From Prunella strophiata (Eukaryota > Chordata > Aves > Passeriformes > Prunellidae): a stretch of 64,000 bases of DNA. Position numbers and translations under genes: made by a program. The notes beneath the pieces were generated by a model. It made no database searches and was not told where the DNA came from. It saw nothing but the letters and a program-made list of their open reading frames with translations. This document shows positions 1 to 29,361 of the stretch, piece after piece. The stretch is taken from NCBI GenBank assembly GCA_036583965.1, contig JAZBQD010000026.1, positions 2,725,400 through 2,789,399 on the forward strand, given 5' to 3'. Each line of letters opens with the position of its first letter. Positions within the stretch are counted from its first letter, which is position 1.

Positions 1-6450
<6,450 letters not shown>

Positions 6451-9400
6451 AAGACTCGCTCCTCCCACCCCACTAAGGCAAAACAACAACACCCTGAAGC
6501 AAAAAACACAACCAAAACAGCTGTCGTGAGGTCTGTGCATGTCCTGATCCTTGTGGAGGTCTTCTGGATGCATTTCTTCTTCAGTGTAGAGGTAGCTTTT
6601 GCAGTGACTTTCCAGGGTCTTTTGTGGTTTTTAATCTAGACTTACCAAAAATATCTGGTGCGGGGCTGTTGATGCTCACAAACAGGGCTGTGTTCCCATT
6701 CCATGGAGCTTGCAGTATAGCATTTATTTTGGCAAATTGTCAAAATACAATTAAGGAAACTAAGGAAGCAGAAACTGATTTCCCAGCCTTATACCGGGCT
6801 ATTTTATGCATAGTGGAGTTCAGTACTGTGTCAAAAAATTGTGAATTTGCTTCTGCAAAATCCTGAAGGTTCTGTTTGCAGAGAGATGTGCCTTACTTCA
6901 GAACCTTCTCACTCCCACAGCCTGCCTTCTGCCAGAGATGGGTCCTCTCAAATGCCTTTTCTTCCTGTCAACATCTGGTTCCAGCTTTTCACACTCCAGG
7001 CTTCCAATCATCTCCATGGGATCCAGATTCCTGCATGGCAGCAAACAGGGAGGTTTGGGGCAATACCCACACTGAGCTCTGCACATCCTGCCCTGACTCT
7101 GGCTGCCTTCATGAAGGTTGTCTGGGCTGGGAGGTTTGCTCATTCCCAACCTCTCCTAAGCCAAAAACTCCTGCAACATCTGAATGCAATATCAGTGTGA
7201 GGTGGTTTTAGCCAAAGTGTTCAGCTTTAGAAAGGAGCAGTGCTCACCATGAGGATCTACTGGCACTACTTCAATGAGCCAGAGGAGTTTGTCACAGACT
7301 GCCTTTAAAATCTTTACAGTTCAGGCTTTGCTTGTGAAGTGTCTGTATCCTAGGAATGGCCCAGCATTGATCCAAACCCCCTGTGCTTGTTCTGTGCAGA
7401 TCCAGGCTTTGTGAATTCAGACAGCTGTCATTTGTTACTGAACTGCAATATCAAAATGCAGCTCTTGATCATGAAATCATTAATACCAAAATATCCTCAG
7501 TGAGAAAGAGATGCTCATCAGCAGTAGCTGGTTACCTGTTTGTTACTCACTGACTCTTGCTCTCCCCATCCCCTGCTGAGGCAATTGCTGGGTTCAACAA
7601 TGTTGAATTTCATTATGAAGTGCAGTCCATGATGTAAACGTGTACCAGTTGTGCTTGTAGAGGAGAAATATTCAGCTTGGTGAAGACAAAGAGATTCTCT
7701 TTAGTGTTCTGCTTTTTAATGCAAAGCCTGATGTCAGGGCATAGATTGTGTATGTAAAAAGTCCTGAGTAAACAGCTCTTGCATTTTATCTGAGAACCAC
7801 CAGAAAAATCCCATTGTGTGAGAGCAGAAGAGCTGTGCTGGGGGATTTGTTAGGAAATCAGGGTACCTGTATTGCAGTGAGGGGAGCAGTATCACATGCT
7901 GCTGGTTCAAGAGACAAAATATTTCTGTAGCAGGATTTGGGTTCCTAATATCGCTACACGAATATAGAATATTTTTATAAATTAAATTACACCTGTATGT
8001 GATATGTGGTGTTGTTACATGCTGAGATCTATCACTGCACAGCCATTCCATGAGGTTTTGTTCTCAGTTTGCAGCAGCAGAGCTGTTCTTACAAAGCAGA
8101 TCATTACCCAAAGCTGTTTGATCGTGTGAGGATGGGTTTTAGTGCTTCACAATCATGCAAAGATTTCAGTTGTCTTGTTTATCCACCCTCATTCTCAGTG
8201 TTCCTGGCACGGCTGTGCAGGTGCAGGGGAGGTATTTACATATTTCTGTCTGTGCTGTGGGTGGTCTCAGCCACTCCTTCAGATGGGGAGTGGATGGCAT
8301 GGAAATGCCACATCACCCTCCCACTGCAGGAAACAGGGAGGTAATTCAGGGTTGAATTCCTGGTTAGTAAATAAAGCAGCATTAAGAACTTGTTAAACAA
8401 TTTCCAGATATATTTTTAGAGCACTTTGTCTTCAGCTTATTGTTGTCCAAATGTTGTGTAGGTTGAATGTTTATGGCTTTACCTCCAACTTTTTTGCAAC
8501 ACAAGTGTTTTTTCTAGGCTTTATCATTTTCTGTGAAACTCAGTGTTTGATCCAGGTACAGCAAAATAAGGCTTTTTCCAAACCAGGATACTTAGAGGTG
8601 CAGGGTGATTATCAGGGAATAAGGAACAGCTGCTGGCTGGGAGGGATGTGAGAGCAGCTTGTAGGGACAGCCAGAGGATCAGGCTCTGGGAGAGGAAATA
8701 ACTGACCCCAAGGCAGGGCCCCACCCTGCAAGGTGGTTGTGATAAACTCAGATTTTTTGAAAGCAGGTTCTCTCTCCAGCACTCCCCAAGGCTGAGGTAA
8801 TGACTTCTAGGATGTTTATCTTGTGATTAAAATATTACAAAAGGTGCTTTACGTTGAAGAACCAAAATCCCTTTCCATTTGAATGTACAGTGCAAGTGGA
8901 ATCATGTGTGGGAGCTCAATGTTTTCCCAAATGTAAATGTTTTAATATGTAAATAGGTTGCTTCTGTTGGAGACAGTTTAAATTTCTGAATCCAAACTAT
9001 CACTTGGAAACACTCAGTTACAAACAATATTGTATTACTCCTTTGTCTATTTTATTGTTTTCTGTGTCTAGCTATTTATAAACCTGTGCTCTATTTAATA
9101 AAAAAGTACCTATGCTCCAGGCTTTGAAAGTTACCCTTTGAATCTTACCAAACTTACTTTTAAAAGAGTTTAAAACACTTGAAATTTTATAAAAAAACGA
9201 AAAGAATGTGAAGTTGCCAGAACACAATGGAAGCAAGAAAACACTTTTATTTATTAAAAACTACGCTTATTTTTTTGCTTAGAACTTCCAACAAAATGTT
9301 TTAAACTGGAGAACTTTTGTTATTTAGTTTTAGGGATGAAGAATGGAGAAGTGAAGGCTGGTTGGAATGTTAATGTAGGGCTGTTACAGTTCTTTGCATC

Positions 9401-9500
9401 TCAGAACATGTTGTCTCACGTTTCCTATTCTTTTAAGACTGTGCCTCCATCATTCTAATGGCAATTATAAGCTCTGTAATAAAAATGTAGCATCCAAAGG
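6451..9500 (+). other. ATP7A: ATP7A 3' untranslated region
   Basis: This non-coding stretch follows the stop without any new gene start. It holds two good polyadenylation signals, AATAAA at 9097-9102 and AATAAA at 9478-9483. Either would give a 2.7-3 kb 3'UTR, in keeping with the long 3'UTR of mammalian ATP7A. A Pumilio-type element TGTAAATA sits at 8948-8955. The true end is not decidable from sequence alone. Confidence 0.6.
9097..9102 (+). terminator. ATP7A: Candidate ATP7A poly(A) signal
   Basis: This is a canonical AATAAA in an AT-rich region, followed by a run of A and then a T-rich stretch. A second AATAAA lies at 9478-9483 and may be used instead or as well. Confidence 0.55.
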
Positions 9501-9719
9501 CTGTTTTAAAGCATGTTCTTTCATCTCCTTTAAATATTTGTAGCTGTCTCAGCAAAAGGCCAAGGACTGGGGTTTAGGTGTAGTTCCAGCTCTGCTAAAC
9601 ACAGCCTTGAGCAAAGCACTGAGCCTGTAGAGCTGGGGGCAAGTGGGGCTGGTGAAAGTTGGGAAATTGTGGAATAATCTCATGTAGGAGCATCGCTGTG
9701 TTAGCAAATGGGGGAAGAG

Positions 9720-9930
9720 CAAAAGCTCACACAGTCAAAACCTGTCCCAGCAGAGCCCAGGACTGAGGTTTGTAACATCTCCACACCCTTTGGGCAGGTG
9801 TTTCCAGGGTCACTCACCCCCACAGTAAAAAAGGGCTTTCTTGTGTTAGGATGAAATTTCCCCTGTTTTGGTTTGTGCCAATTAACCTTTGTTCTGTCAC
9901 TGGTTTTACTGAGCAAGTCCCAGTACAAGT
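9720..9930 (-). repeat. Degraded CR1 LINE fragment
   Basis: On the minus strand this follows the internal 3' part of CR1. The plus strand shows the complement of the 'ccctttgggcaggtgtttccagg', 'cacagtaaaaaagggctttc' and 'ttctgtcactgg' blocks in the right order. Divergence is high, so the borders are approximate. Confidence 0.65.
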
Positions 9931-12163
9931 TGTTTCCAAGATGAAGAATTTTGCTTTTCCTTAAGATCCAACCTGCAATTTCATCCTCTTAGACAGTCTC
10001 AGGCCTAGTATGTCCCATCAGGTGTGGAGACCCACAATTTTAGCACTTGTAGTTTGGAAAATGCAGGTTTGTTGCATAAAAATAGTAACCAAAATATTTG
10101 GGACTGTTTAAATTAGGCCTTCAGTTATTTCAGGTTAAGGCAGTGTGTGAACCTTCTTGTTTCAAATGGAACTGTTTTGTTTTAGCTCTGACTGACTTAA
10201 AAATAAAAAAATAAAAACCGTATTAAGTAGCCAGGAGGCCCCACATCCACTGGACTAAGCTGTGATACAAAAATCTCTGCATTTGTCTGGCCAACATCCT
10301 TCATGGTGTTTCTTGAATCACAAACTTTAATATAGAACTAAAAGTCTCCTGGAATTTAAAATGTCTCTCCTTTCCTGAAACCTGACAAGTCAATGATGTT
10401 TCCTGACTGAAACCATGAGCTGTCCCAGAGTAAATTCTGTTACAAGCCCCTGATTTCAGTTTTTCTTGAGCTCAGTTTAGTAGAGCAGCCTCACCTCCCT
10501 TGGTGGCAGCAAGCACATGTGAGGGGGGAGCAGAGCTCTCACATTCCATAGTCCTGTTTTGTTAGGGGAAAATGGGTAAATTGTGTCATCAAATTGAGGT
10601 TCATTCTACACTGTAAAAATCAGTGGAACAAATAGACCACCTTTAAGGGCTCTGATAGAAAATGATACTGTAGATAATGGTAGGATTCATGTTAATTTAA
10701 AACTGTCTTTGGCACTAGAGAGACACAGCAATGCTGTGTTCCTGCAGCCTGCCACAGCCAGGGTTAACACTGGAGCCTCTGCAGCTGCTGCCTCAAACAT
10801 CACCTTTGCAGGCTTGATGGAATCCATTTTACCAGCATGCAGTTCCTGCATGGATTTTTGAACCACTCCCTAGATGCTTTCAGTTCAGAGTGGCTACATC
10901 ATCTTTTAAGCTGCTCTTTCTTTTTTTTCCCCCTTTTTAAGTAACATTTTTAGATCACATCTCTGCAGAGCAGTACGACAAGCCCTTAAGGTCAGACTCT
11001 GATTCCAAATTCAGCATCTGCCTTGCTCGCAGAGCTGTGCTGTGGGCCAGTGTGAGGGGTTTTTTCCTTCCAGTTCACTGGACAATTTAAGTAGTAGCTG
11101 TGAATTTGTACCACGTCTGCTTGGTCATGAAGGAAAACTGCTGACCAGGTAAGACTGGATTAGCTGTATCCCATTAAACACATTTTTAAAATTAATTTTT
11201 TAAGGAGAATTAGAGAGCTGTACACACACACAAACTCAGGTGCAGGAAAAAGAGACACAGAGGATTCTTCAGCATTTTTTTAATTAACCCCTCATTCAAT
11301 TTTATGCATGGACAGCCTGAAGCCCTTTGTCCCTGCAGGTGTTGGGAATATTTGCAGGTATTGGCCAGGTGAGGGAGCAGCCAGGAGATGTCTGCCTTTA
11401 TTCTCTCAGCACTGTGCCTGTTTTTCAGGCAGCTTTTCCCACAGTTCCAGACTGGGTGCTCTTTATCTTTCCTGCACGATCCCTGTGCTTGAATATTGAC
11501 CATCTCCCACTGCAGGGAGAGCAGAGCACTCAGACCTTGTGCTGCAGCCTGGTTCTAAGGGGAGGCTTAAACTGCAGTGGGTGGTTCTAAAAGCAGGAAG
11601 TTTCTGCAGCCTGGGTCACACGACACTGATGGAAATGCAGATTATTGTCTCACAAACACACCCCAGTGCACCAAAGCCTTTGCTCTGCCTAAACTTGCAC
11701 AGTCCTGTTCCTGTTGGATAAATGAGGCAGGATCACGCAGGAGAGGGATGTGCAAGTCTAAAGTACAGCTGCTGCTTCATATTCCTAGGAATGACTTCCT
11801 AGGATGGTCACAGGTCTAACCCCAGCTCCTTGGGTTGGTCATTACCAGCCCTTTGCCCTCCTGGCTTTGCTGCACTGGTTAATTTAAAAGTGCAGGGGTT
11901 GAACTGTTTGCATGGGCTTTTTTTCTTTAAATATTTGCAGTATATTCTAAATATTTCACAACAGGAGGGAAGGACAGAGAGGTGACTCAAGCATGGAAGT
12001 GAGCTTTGAATGTGTGTCTGTATTTCTTCCCTGTTCTTTGTAAATCCTTTTATAAGACACAAATTCTCATGCCTGGGCCATTTCCCACTTATAACTGTGT
12101 TCTGCCACCTCAAGTTCTCATGTGACATCCTCCCTATTCTTCTATCTCATGTTCCTCACACAC

Positions 12164-12192
<29 letters not shown>
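12164..12192 (+). repeat. A-tract, 29 bases
   Basis: An uninterrupted run of 29 A follows a (CA)-like step. It could be a simple repeat or the tail of a small retroposed sequence. No parent gene is recognisable upstream. Confidence 0.9.
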
Positions 12193-12194
<2 letters not shown>

Positions 12195-13540
12195 AGAAAA
12201 AGCAAACAAGGGTAAAAGCAGACAACACTGAATGAGCTGCACTTCTGCCAGAACAATAATCTTTATAAGTGCACCAAGATTGCTCCAGGCTTCTTATCCA
12301 ATACTCTCCTAACCTATGGGATAGAGTGGAGTTGGTCCTGTGGAGCAGAGTACTCTTGGTCATTTTTATTTATGGCTTGCTTGGTCCTTTCTTGCTGAAT
12401 GTCCTGTCTACCTGGGGATCCACCAGTGTCCTGCTGTCCCTTTTCCCTCAGCTGTGGCACACGGCTGTCCCAAATTGCTGTGGGTGTCCAGGACACTGTG
12501 TTTGTGCCACCACACACTGTGACATTCCTGCTTCACACTTTTTTACCCCTAGGAGGTGACAGGCGAGCTTTTGAAATTAAAGCCTTGTCCTAATGAATGA
12601 ACCCATTTCCCAGGGAAGGCAGGAGGTGCTGTCAGGGCTGGGTTGTGGGCTGCAGCTGGGAAGAGCTTTCCTTTCTGAGTCAGCATCGAGGAATTTAACC
12701 TTTGCCTTCGGAGAAAGCAGCACAGCATGAAGTCATACAGGAAGAAAGAAAGGGATTAATTTCAGAACAGTTAAATAGTTACAGCTCCTGTGGATCCAGA
12801 GAACCCCTTCCTTATCTCCTCACTGGAGTGCCTCTAAGGTTTGTTCACCTGCTCTCACTTGTGCTTCTTGGCAGGTAGAAGTGGCTCTGGCCAGCTGTGC
12901 TTCAAGCAGGGGATCCCAGCTCCTGAGGGGAGGCTGGACTCAGGACCACTTTGGGATTTGCCTCTCAGGCCTTGGTGAAGGCTGGATTCACAGTGACACC
13001 TCCAGATGTCCCTGCCCACAGGACACTGCGAGCACTGTCCAGGGGCTCTGGGTTACAAGGACCCACCTGGTGACTGCAAGGTTGGGTCTGATTTGCTTCA
13101 TCACAGGAGGGACCCCTGGGTACCCCCAGATTTACTCTGCAGTCAACAATGAAACCATTACTGCACCTAATTTAATGTGAACCTTGATTGTAGATTTACA
13201 GCAATATGAGATAATCTACAGTGGCACACACTGACAAACTAAAGGGATGTTTCCTGGTGTCCTCCATCCTAACTGGTGAAAACCTCACAGGAGATTGATG
13301 TCACCTGTCAGTTTGTTCCCACTTGTGTATTTCAGCATTTATTGCTGTTGGGACTGACACCTTTAACATGTCTTGGAGGCCCATCCAGGCTTTCCTGAAC
13401 TTTCTGACAAGTCTTGCAGCAGGAGACTCCCACCCTTCTGCCTCAGGCTGAGTGTTTTCACCCAAGTGTGAGCAGTGCATTAGGTCTGGCTCTCTAGGTA
13501 CCTTTGGTTTCATTTCTTGTCAGTGCATGCTCATCTGAAT

Positions 13541-13998
13541 CAGAGAATCATTTAGGTTGGAAAAGACCTCTGACACCACTGGATCTGATCTTTGACCAAT
13601 CACTGCCTTATCAATGAGACCAGAGCACTGAGTGCCACATCCAGCCCTTCCTTGAACACCTCCAGGGATGGTGACTCTCCACCTCCCTGGGCAGGCCATT
13701 GCAATGTTTAACAACCTTTTCCATGAGAAATTCTTCTGATGTCCAGCCTGACCCTCACATGGCACAACTGGAGGCCATTCCCTCTCCTCCTGTCCCTGTT
13801 CCCTGGAGCAGAGCCTGACTCCCCCCAGGATGTTCCTTCGTGTCAGGGAGTTGTGCAGAGCCACAAGGTCCCCCCTAAGCCTCCTTTCTCCAGGCTGAGC
13901 CCCTTTCCAGCTCCCTCAGCTGCTCCTCATAGGACTGACTCTCCAGACCCTTCCCCAGCTCTGTTGCCCTTCTTTTGACTCTCTCCAGCACCACTCTG
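13541..13998 (-). repeat. CR1 LINE 3' fragment
   Basis: The plus strand shows the complement of the CR1 3' end: AGAGAATCATTTAGGTTGGA, then 'cctccagggatggtgactc', 'ccctgggcaggccat', 'ctccaggctgagcccc' and 'cagctgctcctcataggac'. It faces a second CR1 at 14330-14836 in the opposite orientation. Confidence 0.9.
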
Positions 13999-14329
13999 TC
14001 AGCAGAGACCTGATTTTGTCACCACCACTTTCTCAGCGGTGTCTGTACATTTTTGTGAGTGTGGCAAAAAAAAATAACCCTGTCAGCAACAGAAAGGCCT
14101 ATCCTATGGGCAAAAGACAAAAGACCATGAGCTCCTTTTTCACCCAGTACAGTGCATTGCACTGTGCTATTGTCACCCAACACACAGCCCAGTGCACTGC
14201 GTTAGAGGCTGCACGTATGTTGGGGCAGGTGATTTTTGACTGCACCCTGCAACCTGCTACAATGGCACGGAGTGACAGCACAACAGGGACAACAGGGCAT
14301 GGCTTTGACCATGAGGGCATGGTCAAAGG

Positions 14330-14836
14330 GGGCAGAGGGCAGAGTTAGGATTGCCTCCAGCTCTGGGGTCCCCTGCACAGGAAGGACACGGAGCAAGTCC
14401 AGAGGAGGCACCAAGATGATCAGAGGGATGGAATACTACTCCTATGAGGAAAGGTTGAGAGAACTGGGATTGTGCAGCCTGGAAAAAAGGCTTTGTGGCC
14501 TTCCAGTACCTGAAGGGAACCTACTAGAAAGAGGGGGAAAGACTATTGACAAGGCCTGGAGTGACAGGGCAAGGGGGAATGGATTAAAATGGAAAGAGAG
14601 TAGGTTGAGATTAGGCATTAGGAAAAAAATCTTCCCTGTGAGGGTGGTGAGGCCCTGGCACAGGGTGCCCAGAGAAGCTGTGGCTGCCCCTGGATCCCTG
14701 GAAATGTCCCAGGCCACGTTGGACATTGAGGCTTGGAGCAGCCTGGGATAGCGGAAGGTGTCCCTGCCCACGGCAGGGCATGGAACAAACTATATTTAAG
14801 GCGCCTACCAACCCAAACCACTGCGTAATTCTACTA
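14330..14836 (+). repeat. CR1 LINE 3' fragment upstream of PGK1
   Basis: This plus-strand CR1 shows the usual order of blocks: 'tatgaggaaaggttgagaga', 'aaaaaaatcttccctgtgag', 'ggtgcccagagaagctgtgg', 'aggtgtccctgcccacggca', and a tail near 14810 (CCTACCAACCCAAACCACTG). It ends about 200 bp before the PGK1 CpG island. Confidence 0.88.
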
Positions 14837-15386
14837 AACCATGCTGCTGCAAGGTGTATCCCTTCAAACAGTTGTTTTGTCCCCACTTCTCTTGAGAAGT
14901 CTTTATGTAGGTCACTTAAAAATATCCCGGGTTTTGTCTCGTCCTTCACAGTCGACGTGTGGCCTGCCCCAGGCCTATGGCTCAGCCTGAAGTGCCTGCC
15001 CTTCATCTGAAGGATTCCCACCAGCCGACACACGTTCAGACACCATTTATGGGTGACTTTCCCTCAGATAAGGTGCGGAACCGTTAATTCGGTGCTCAGG
15101 GACGGGACCCCGCGCTCTCCCGGCGCCCTCAGGGAGCGGCGGCTGCGTGTGGGACGTGACCGGGGCCGGCGCCGCAGCCCCGCCCCCGAGAGGCGGGGTG
15201 TCCGCTGACGGACAGGAGGCTTGACCAATAGAAACGCAGAGAGGACAGCACGGTCCAATCGCTGAGGGGAGGGGCGGGGCCAGGCGCTCTGGGTGGTGGC
15301 GGCGCGGGCGGCGCTGCGGCAGAACGCGGAGGCGGCGAAGCGGAGCGGGTTGAGCAGGCGTAGAGTGATCGCGGCCGGCAGCAAAC

Positions 15387-26144
<10,758 letters not shown>

Positions 26145-26580
26145 AGAGCAGAGCCCCACGCCCGGTCCCGTGCACAGCCCCTGAGATCCAACACTTCAGC
26201 GCTTCCGTATTCCAGCTCTGCCAGAGGCAGATCCCAGAGTGTAAACCGGAGCGGGACCTTGGAGCACGAGGGAGCAGGAGAGAGCAGAGATTTTCCTGAC
26301 TGCAGTTTACATGATGTGGGTTTGTCCACTGTTACCCCACTTGAATTACCGTAGTGAGTTGAAGCTGTTGTTGTGAATTTAGAGTGTATATATTTATATT
26401 TTGCCTTTTCAAAGAGATTAATCCCTGTTAGATGTATATCTCAGAAAGGAGTGCACTGTCCAGCTTCCATCCTAAAGGCATTTTCATCACTTGACACGGT
26501 TCAGAAACCAGAGGGGACTCCAGTTTTTTGGAGGTTGGTTGTAATAGCTGCTGAATAAACATATTTCAAGTGCTCCCAGT
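26145..26580 (+). terminator. PGK1: PGK1 3'UTR and poly(A) signal
   Basis: The 3'UTR runs from the TAG to shortly after AATAAA at 26554-26559, which is followed by a GT-rich stretch (TTTGTATGTTGTCC). This gives a 3'UTR of about 0.43 kb. Confidence 0.85.
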
Positions 26581-28685
26581 TTGTATGTTGTCCTTATTTC
26601 AGATTTTTAAAATGGTCTGCATCTGGAATCTGAGCTATTTTTCCTATTTGCTCTAATTACAGTATTTCTAAATCTCCTTTTGTGTTTGTCCAGTGGTTCT
26701 AAAAGCACCCAGTCATCACCAAAGTGAACTTGGTTGGTAAGGAAGTAAATTGCCACAGATGTGCTGTTATGTTAAAACTTCAATGCCCCTTATAATAAAC
26801 GAAGATGAAATTTTGAATGTGCAAGTCAAGTAAGAAAAATGCAAGTTCACCTGCTTGTCTAGAGAACCGCTTTCTAGAGAACTTGCCTCATAGTGGGCAA
26901 CTAATGTATTTAATGTCAATACGGGGGGAATTTTGAAGACTGAGGCAGGTACAAATGAAGTCCTTGGCAAACAGAATTGCATTGTGCCTCTGTTCCAGTT
27001 TTGGTCCTAAAAGCACTGAAAGTGGCATGGTAGATCAGCACAGTTGGACACTGAGGTCTGTGTGTGCCTTCAGCACGTGGCAGAATTGCAGGTACTGTCA
27101 GTGAAGGCCCAGCAAGGTGTTTCCAGTGCTTGGAGCTGGATTTCCATGTGGGCTGTCCTGTGCTCGCTGCAGGGCCCAGATGTGAGCACAAAACCAAACC
27201 TGGGACTTCTCCAGCCTCAGCCTGGCCTCAGCTTTGGGTTATGGCAGCAGTCACAGCTCTGCTCTGAGGAGAGGCACTTCTCCAGCTGAACTGCTGCTGG
27301 ATCTTCCTGCTGGATCTAGGACAGTGAGTGGTGTGGAGCAGCCATGGCCTGGTCTGATTCCCAGTGAAATCCCAGCAGTGGTGCTCCCAGGAGGTTGTAC
27401 ACAGCACAAAACATTAAGGATGAACCATGGAAAGCATCCCTGAGGTAAGCAAGCAACAGGTCACAGCACAGATTCTGCTTTTCAGGTAATTTCTATATAT
27501 GAAATATTACCAAAACAAAATGAAAGTATGTGTTAGAACAGAGACACACTGCCAAATTTTACCTGGTCATGAGGGGAGCGTGAATTACCCAACAATGAAG
27601 AGTTGTAAAGCTGCTGTGAAAGATAACAGTCATTACAGTTTAAAGCTAAAAGTGACTATTGCAAAGAAAGTAGAAATAATGCAAATTACTGCAGCACTGT
27701 GATCTCCTTCTCCTCTTCCTCCCCTCCTTTGTAACTCTCCCAAGCATTGTCTGATGGCACATGAATGATGCACATTTTTGCTGTGCTGTGCTCATGTTTT
27801 CCAGGCAGGGGTGCAGACCTCCAACAGCTGCAGGAACGAGGCAAAGAAAGGATGGGGCTTGTCAGCCACAAAAAGACCATGGATTTTGGAAATCCAGTAC
27901 TACAAAAACAAACATTCCATCGTGTCTTGTAACAGATCCTTGTTGTCTGGCTCTGGCAAACAAGACCTCGTGACAGCACAGCCCATTTTTGTGTCACTCT
28001 TGTGCCCCTGTGCTGCTGGTCTCCCATGGAGCAATAACAGACTTTCCCCCAGCCCTCCTTTCTGGGTGTTTACAGTGGAAGGTTTGTGTGTGGCCACTAC
28101 CTCTGCTGGCTTTTTCCTCTCTCCATCAAAAGCAACAAAACAAAGCTATCTGTAATTCAACACAGCAAGCAGTAATAATGTTCTGTACACACAGATGTGT
28201 CGGCTTAAAACCATTTTTCCACCTGACTTTGGATGCTTCCTACTCACATCTCTAAAATATCCTTTTGTTTTCCACATGGCTTGTTTTGTGTATAGTGTTC
28301 AACATAGGAAACATGGCACAGCAGAGCCAGAGAGATACTCAGCTTTAAATAACAATAAATTGTAAATAAAAATGGATGAAACACATAAACATGAGACCAT
28401 ATGAGCTGAACACGTGATGGCCGGCAGCTGAGTATTTCAGTGACAGACTTTCCAGGGCCTTTCTTTAAGTTTTTCTTGCTCATACTTCTTTGACAGGTTG
28501 GCTTTTACATTTTTATTGCTTTTATTGAGAGTTTATGGGGCAAGGAATGGTTCCTGTTGGAAACATTGTGGAAGAAAGATTAGAAGCAAAGCTGTTGCAG
28601 AAAGCTCATGATGTGATGAAGGTAATAGATACAGCAGGTTTAGGGGCTGATACTAAGAGCCAGGTGAAATAAAAAGTGAAGAACT
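26581..28685. other. Intergenic region downstream of PGK1
   Basis: No gene is recognised here. Short open frames show no domain. The sequence is unremarkable apart from AT-rich stretches. Confidence 0.6.
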
Positions 28686-28689
28686 TAAA

Positions 28690-29361
28690 TCTTTTGCCCA
28701 CACCAACCCCATGGAACACTCCAGGCTGGGGCAGAGAGGCTGGAAAGTGCCTGGTGGGAAAGGCCCTGGGGGTGCTGGTCAACAGCAGCTGAACATGAGC
28801 CAGGTGTGCCCAGGTGGGCAAGAGGCCAGTGGCACCTGGTCTGTCCCAGCCGTGGTGTGGCAGCAGGACCAGGACAGTGACTGTCCCCCTGACTGGGCAC
28901 TGGTGAGGCCACTCCTCCAGTGCTGTGTTCAGTTCTGAGTCTTTCACTTCAGAAAGGACCTGGAGGGGCTGGAGCATGTCCAGGGCAGGGAATGGAGCTG
29001 GGGAAGGGTCTGGAGCCCCAGGAGAGGCTGAGGGAGCTGGGAGGGGGCTCAGCCTGGAGCAAAGGAGGCTCAGGGGGGCCCTTCTGGCTCTGCACAACTC
29101 CTGACAGGAGGGTGTGTGTCGGGCTCTGCTCCCAAGCAACCAGTGACAGGACAGGGGAGGTTCAGGTTGGATATTAGCAAGAATTTCGTCACGGAAAAGG
29201 TTGTTGAACATCGGAAGGCGCTGCCCAGGGAGGTGGTGGGCTCCCATCCCTGGAGGTGTCCAGGAACGACTGGACGTGGCCGGCTGACAGTGTGGGGATC
29301 ACTCACAGCCTGGGCTCGCTGCTCTCAGAGGTCTTTTCCAGCCCCGGTGTTGCCGTGATTC
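28690..29361 (+). repeat. CR1 LINE 3' fragment abutting a CpG island
   Basis: This is one of the longest CR1 copies in the window. It shows the ordered CR1 blocks 'gctggtcaacagcagctgaa', 'aacatgagccaggtgtgccc', 'tcaggttggatattagcaag', 'gctgcccagggaggtggtgg' and 'tcccatccctggaggtgtcc', then the end 'agaggtcttttccagcccc' and a GTGATTC-type tail near 29355. The GC-rich island starts immediately after it. Confidence 0.9.

Larger units (their letters stand above)
9501..13540. other. Intergenic region between ATP7A and PGK1
   Basis: I see no gene here. It contains a degraded minus-strand CR1 (about 9720-9930, just right of the ATP7A 3'UTR), A-rich stretches near 10200, a 29-base A-tract at 12164-12192, and otherwise unremarkable sequence. 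Open frames in it are short and show no known motif. Confidence 0.6.

Noticed and set aside
14236..15033. ORFs of 110-171 codons upstream of PGK1
   Set aside because: They run through CR1 sequence and do not resemble the CR1 reverse transcriptase, since only the 3' region is present.
28606..29247. Minus-strand ORF of 213 codons
   Set aside because: It is antisense to a CR1 fragment, and the sequence matches CR1 blocks rather than a gene.
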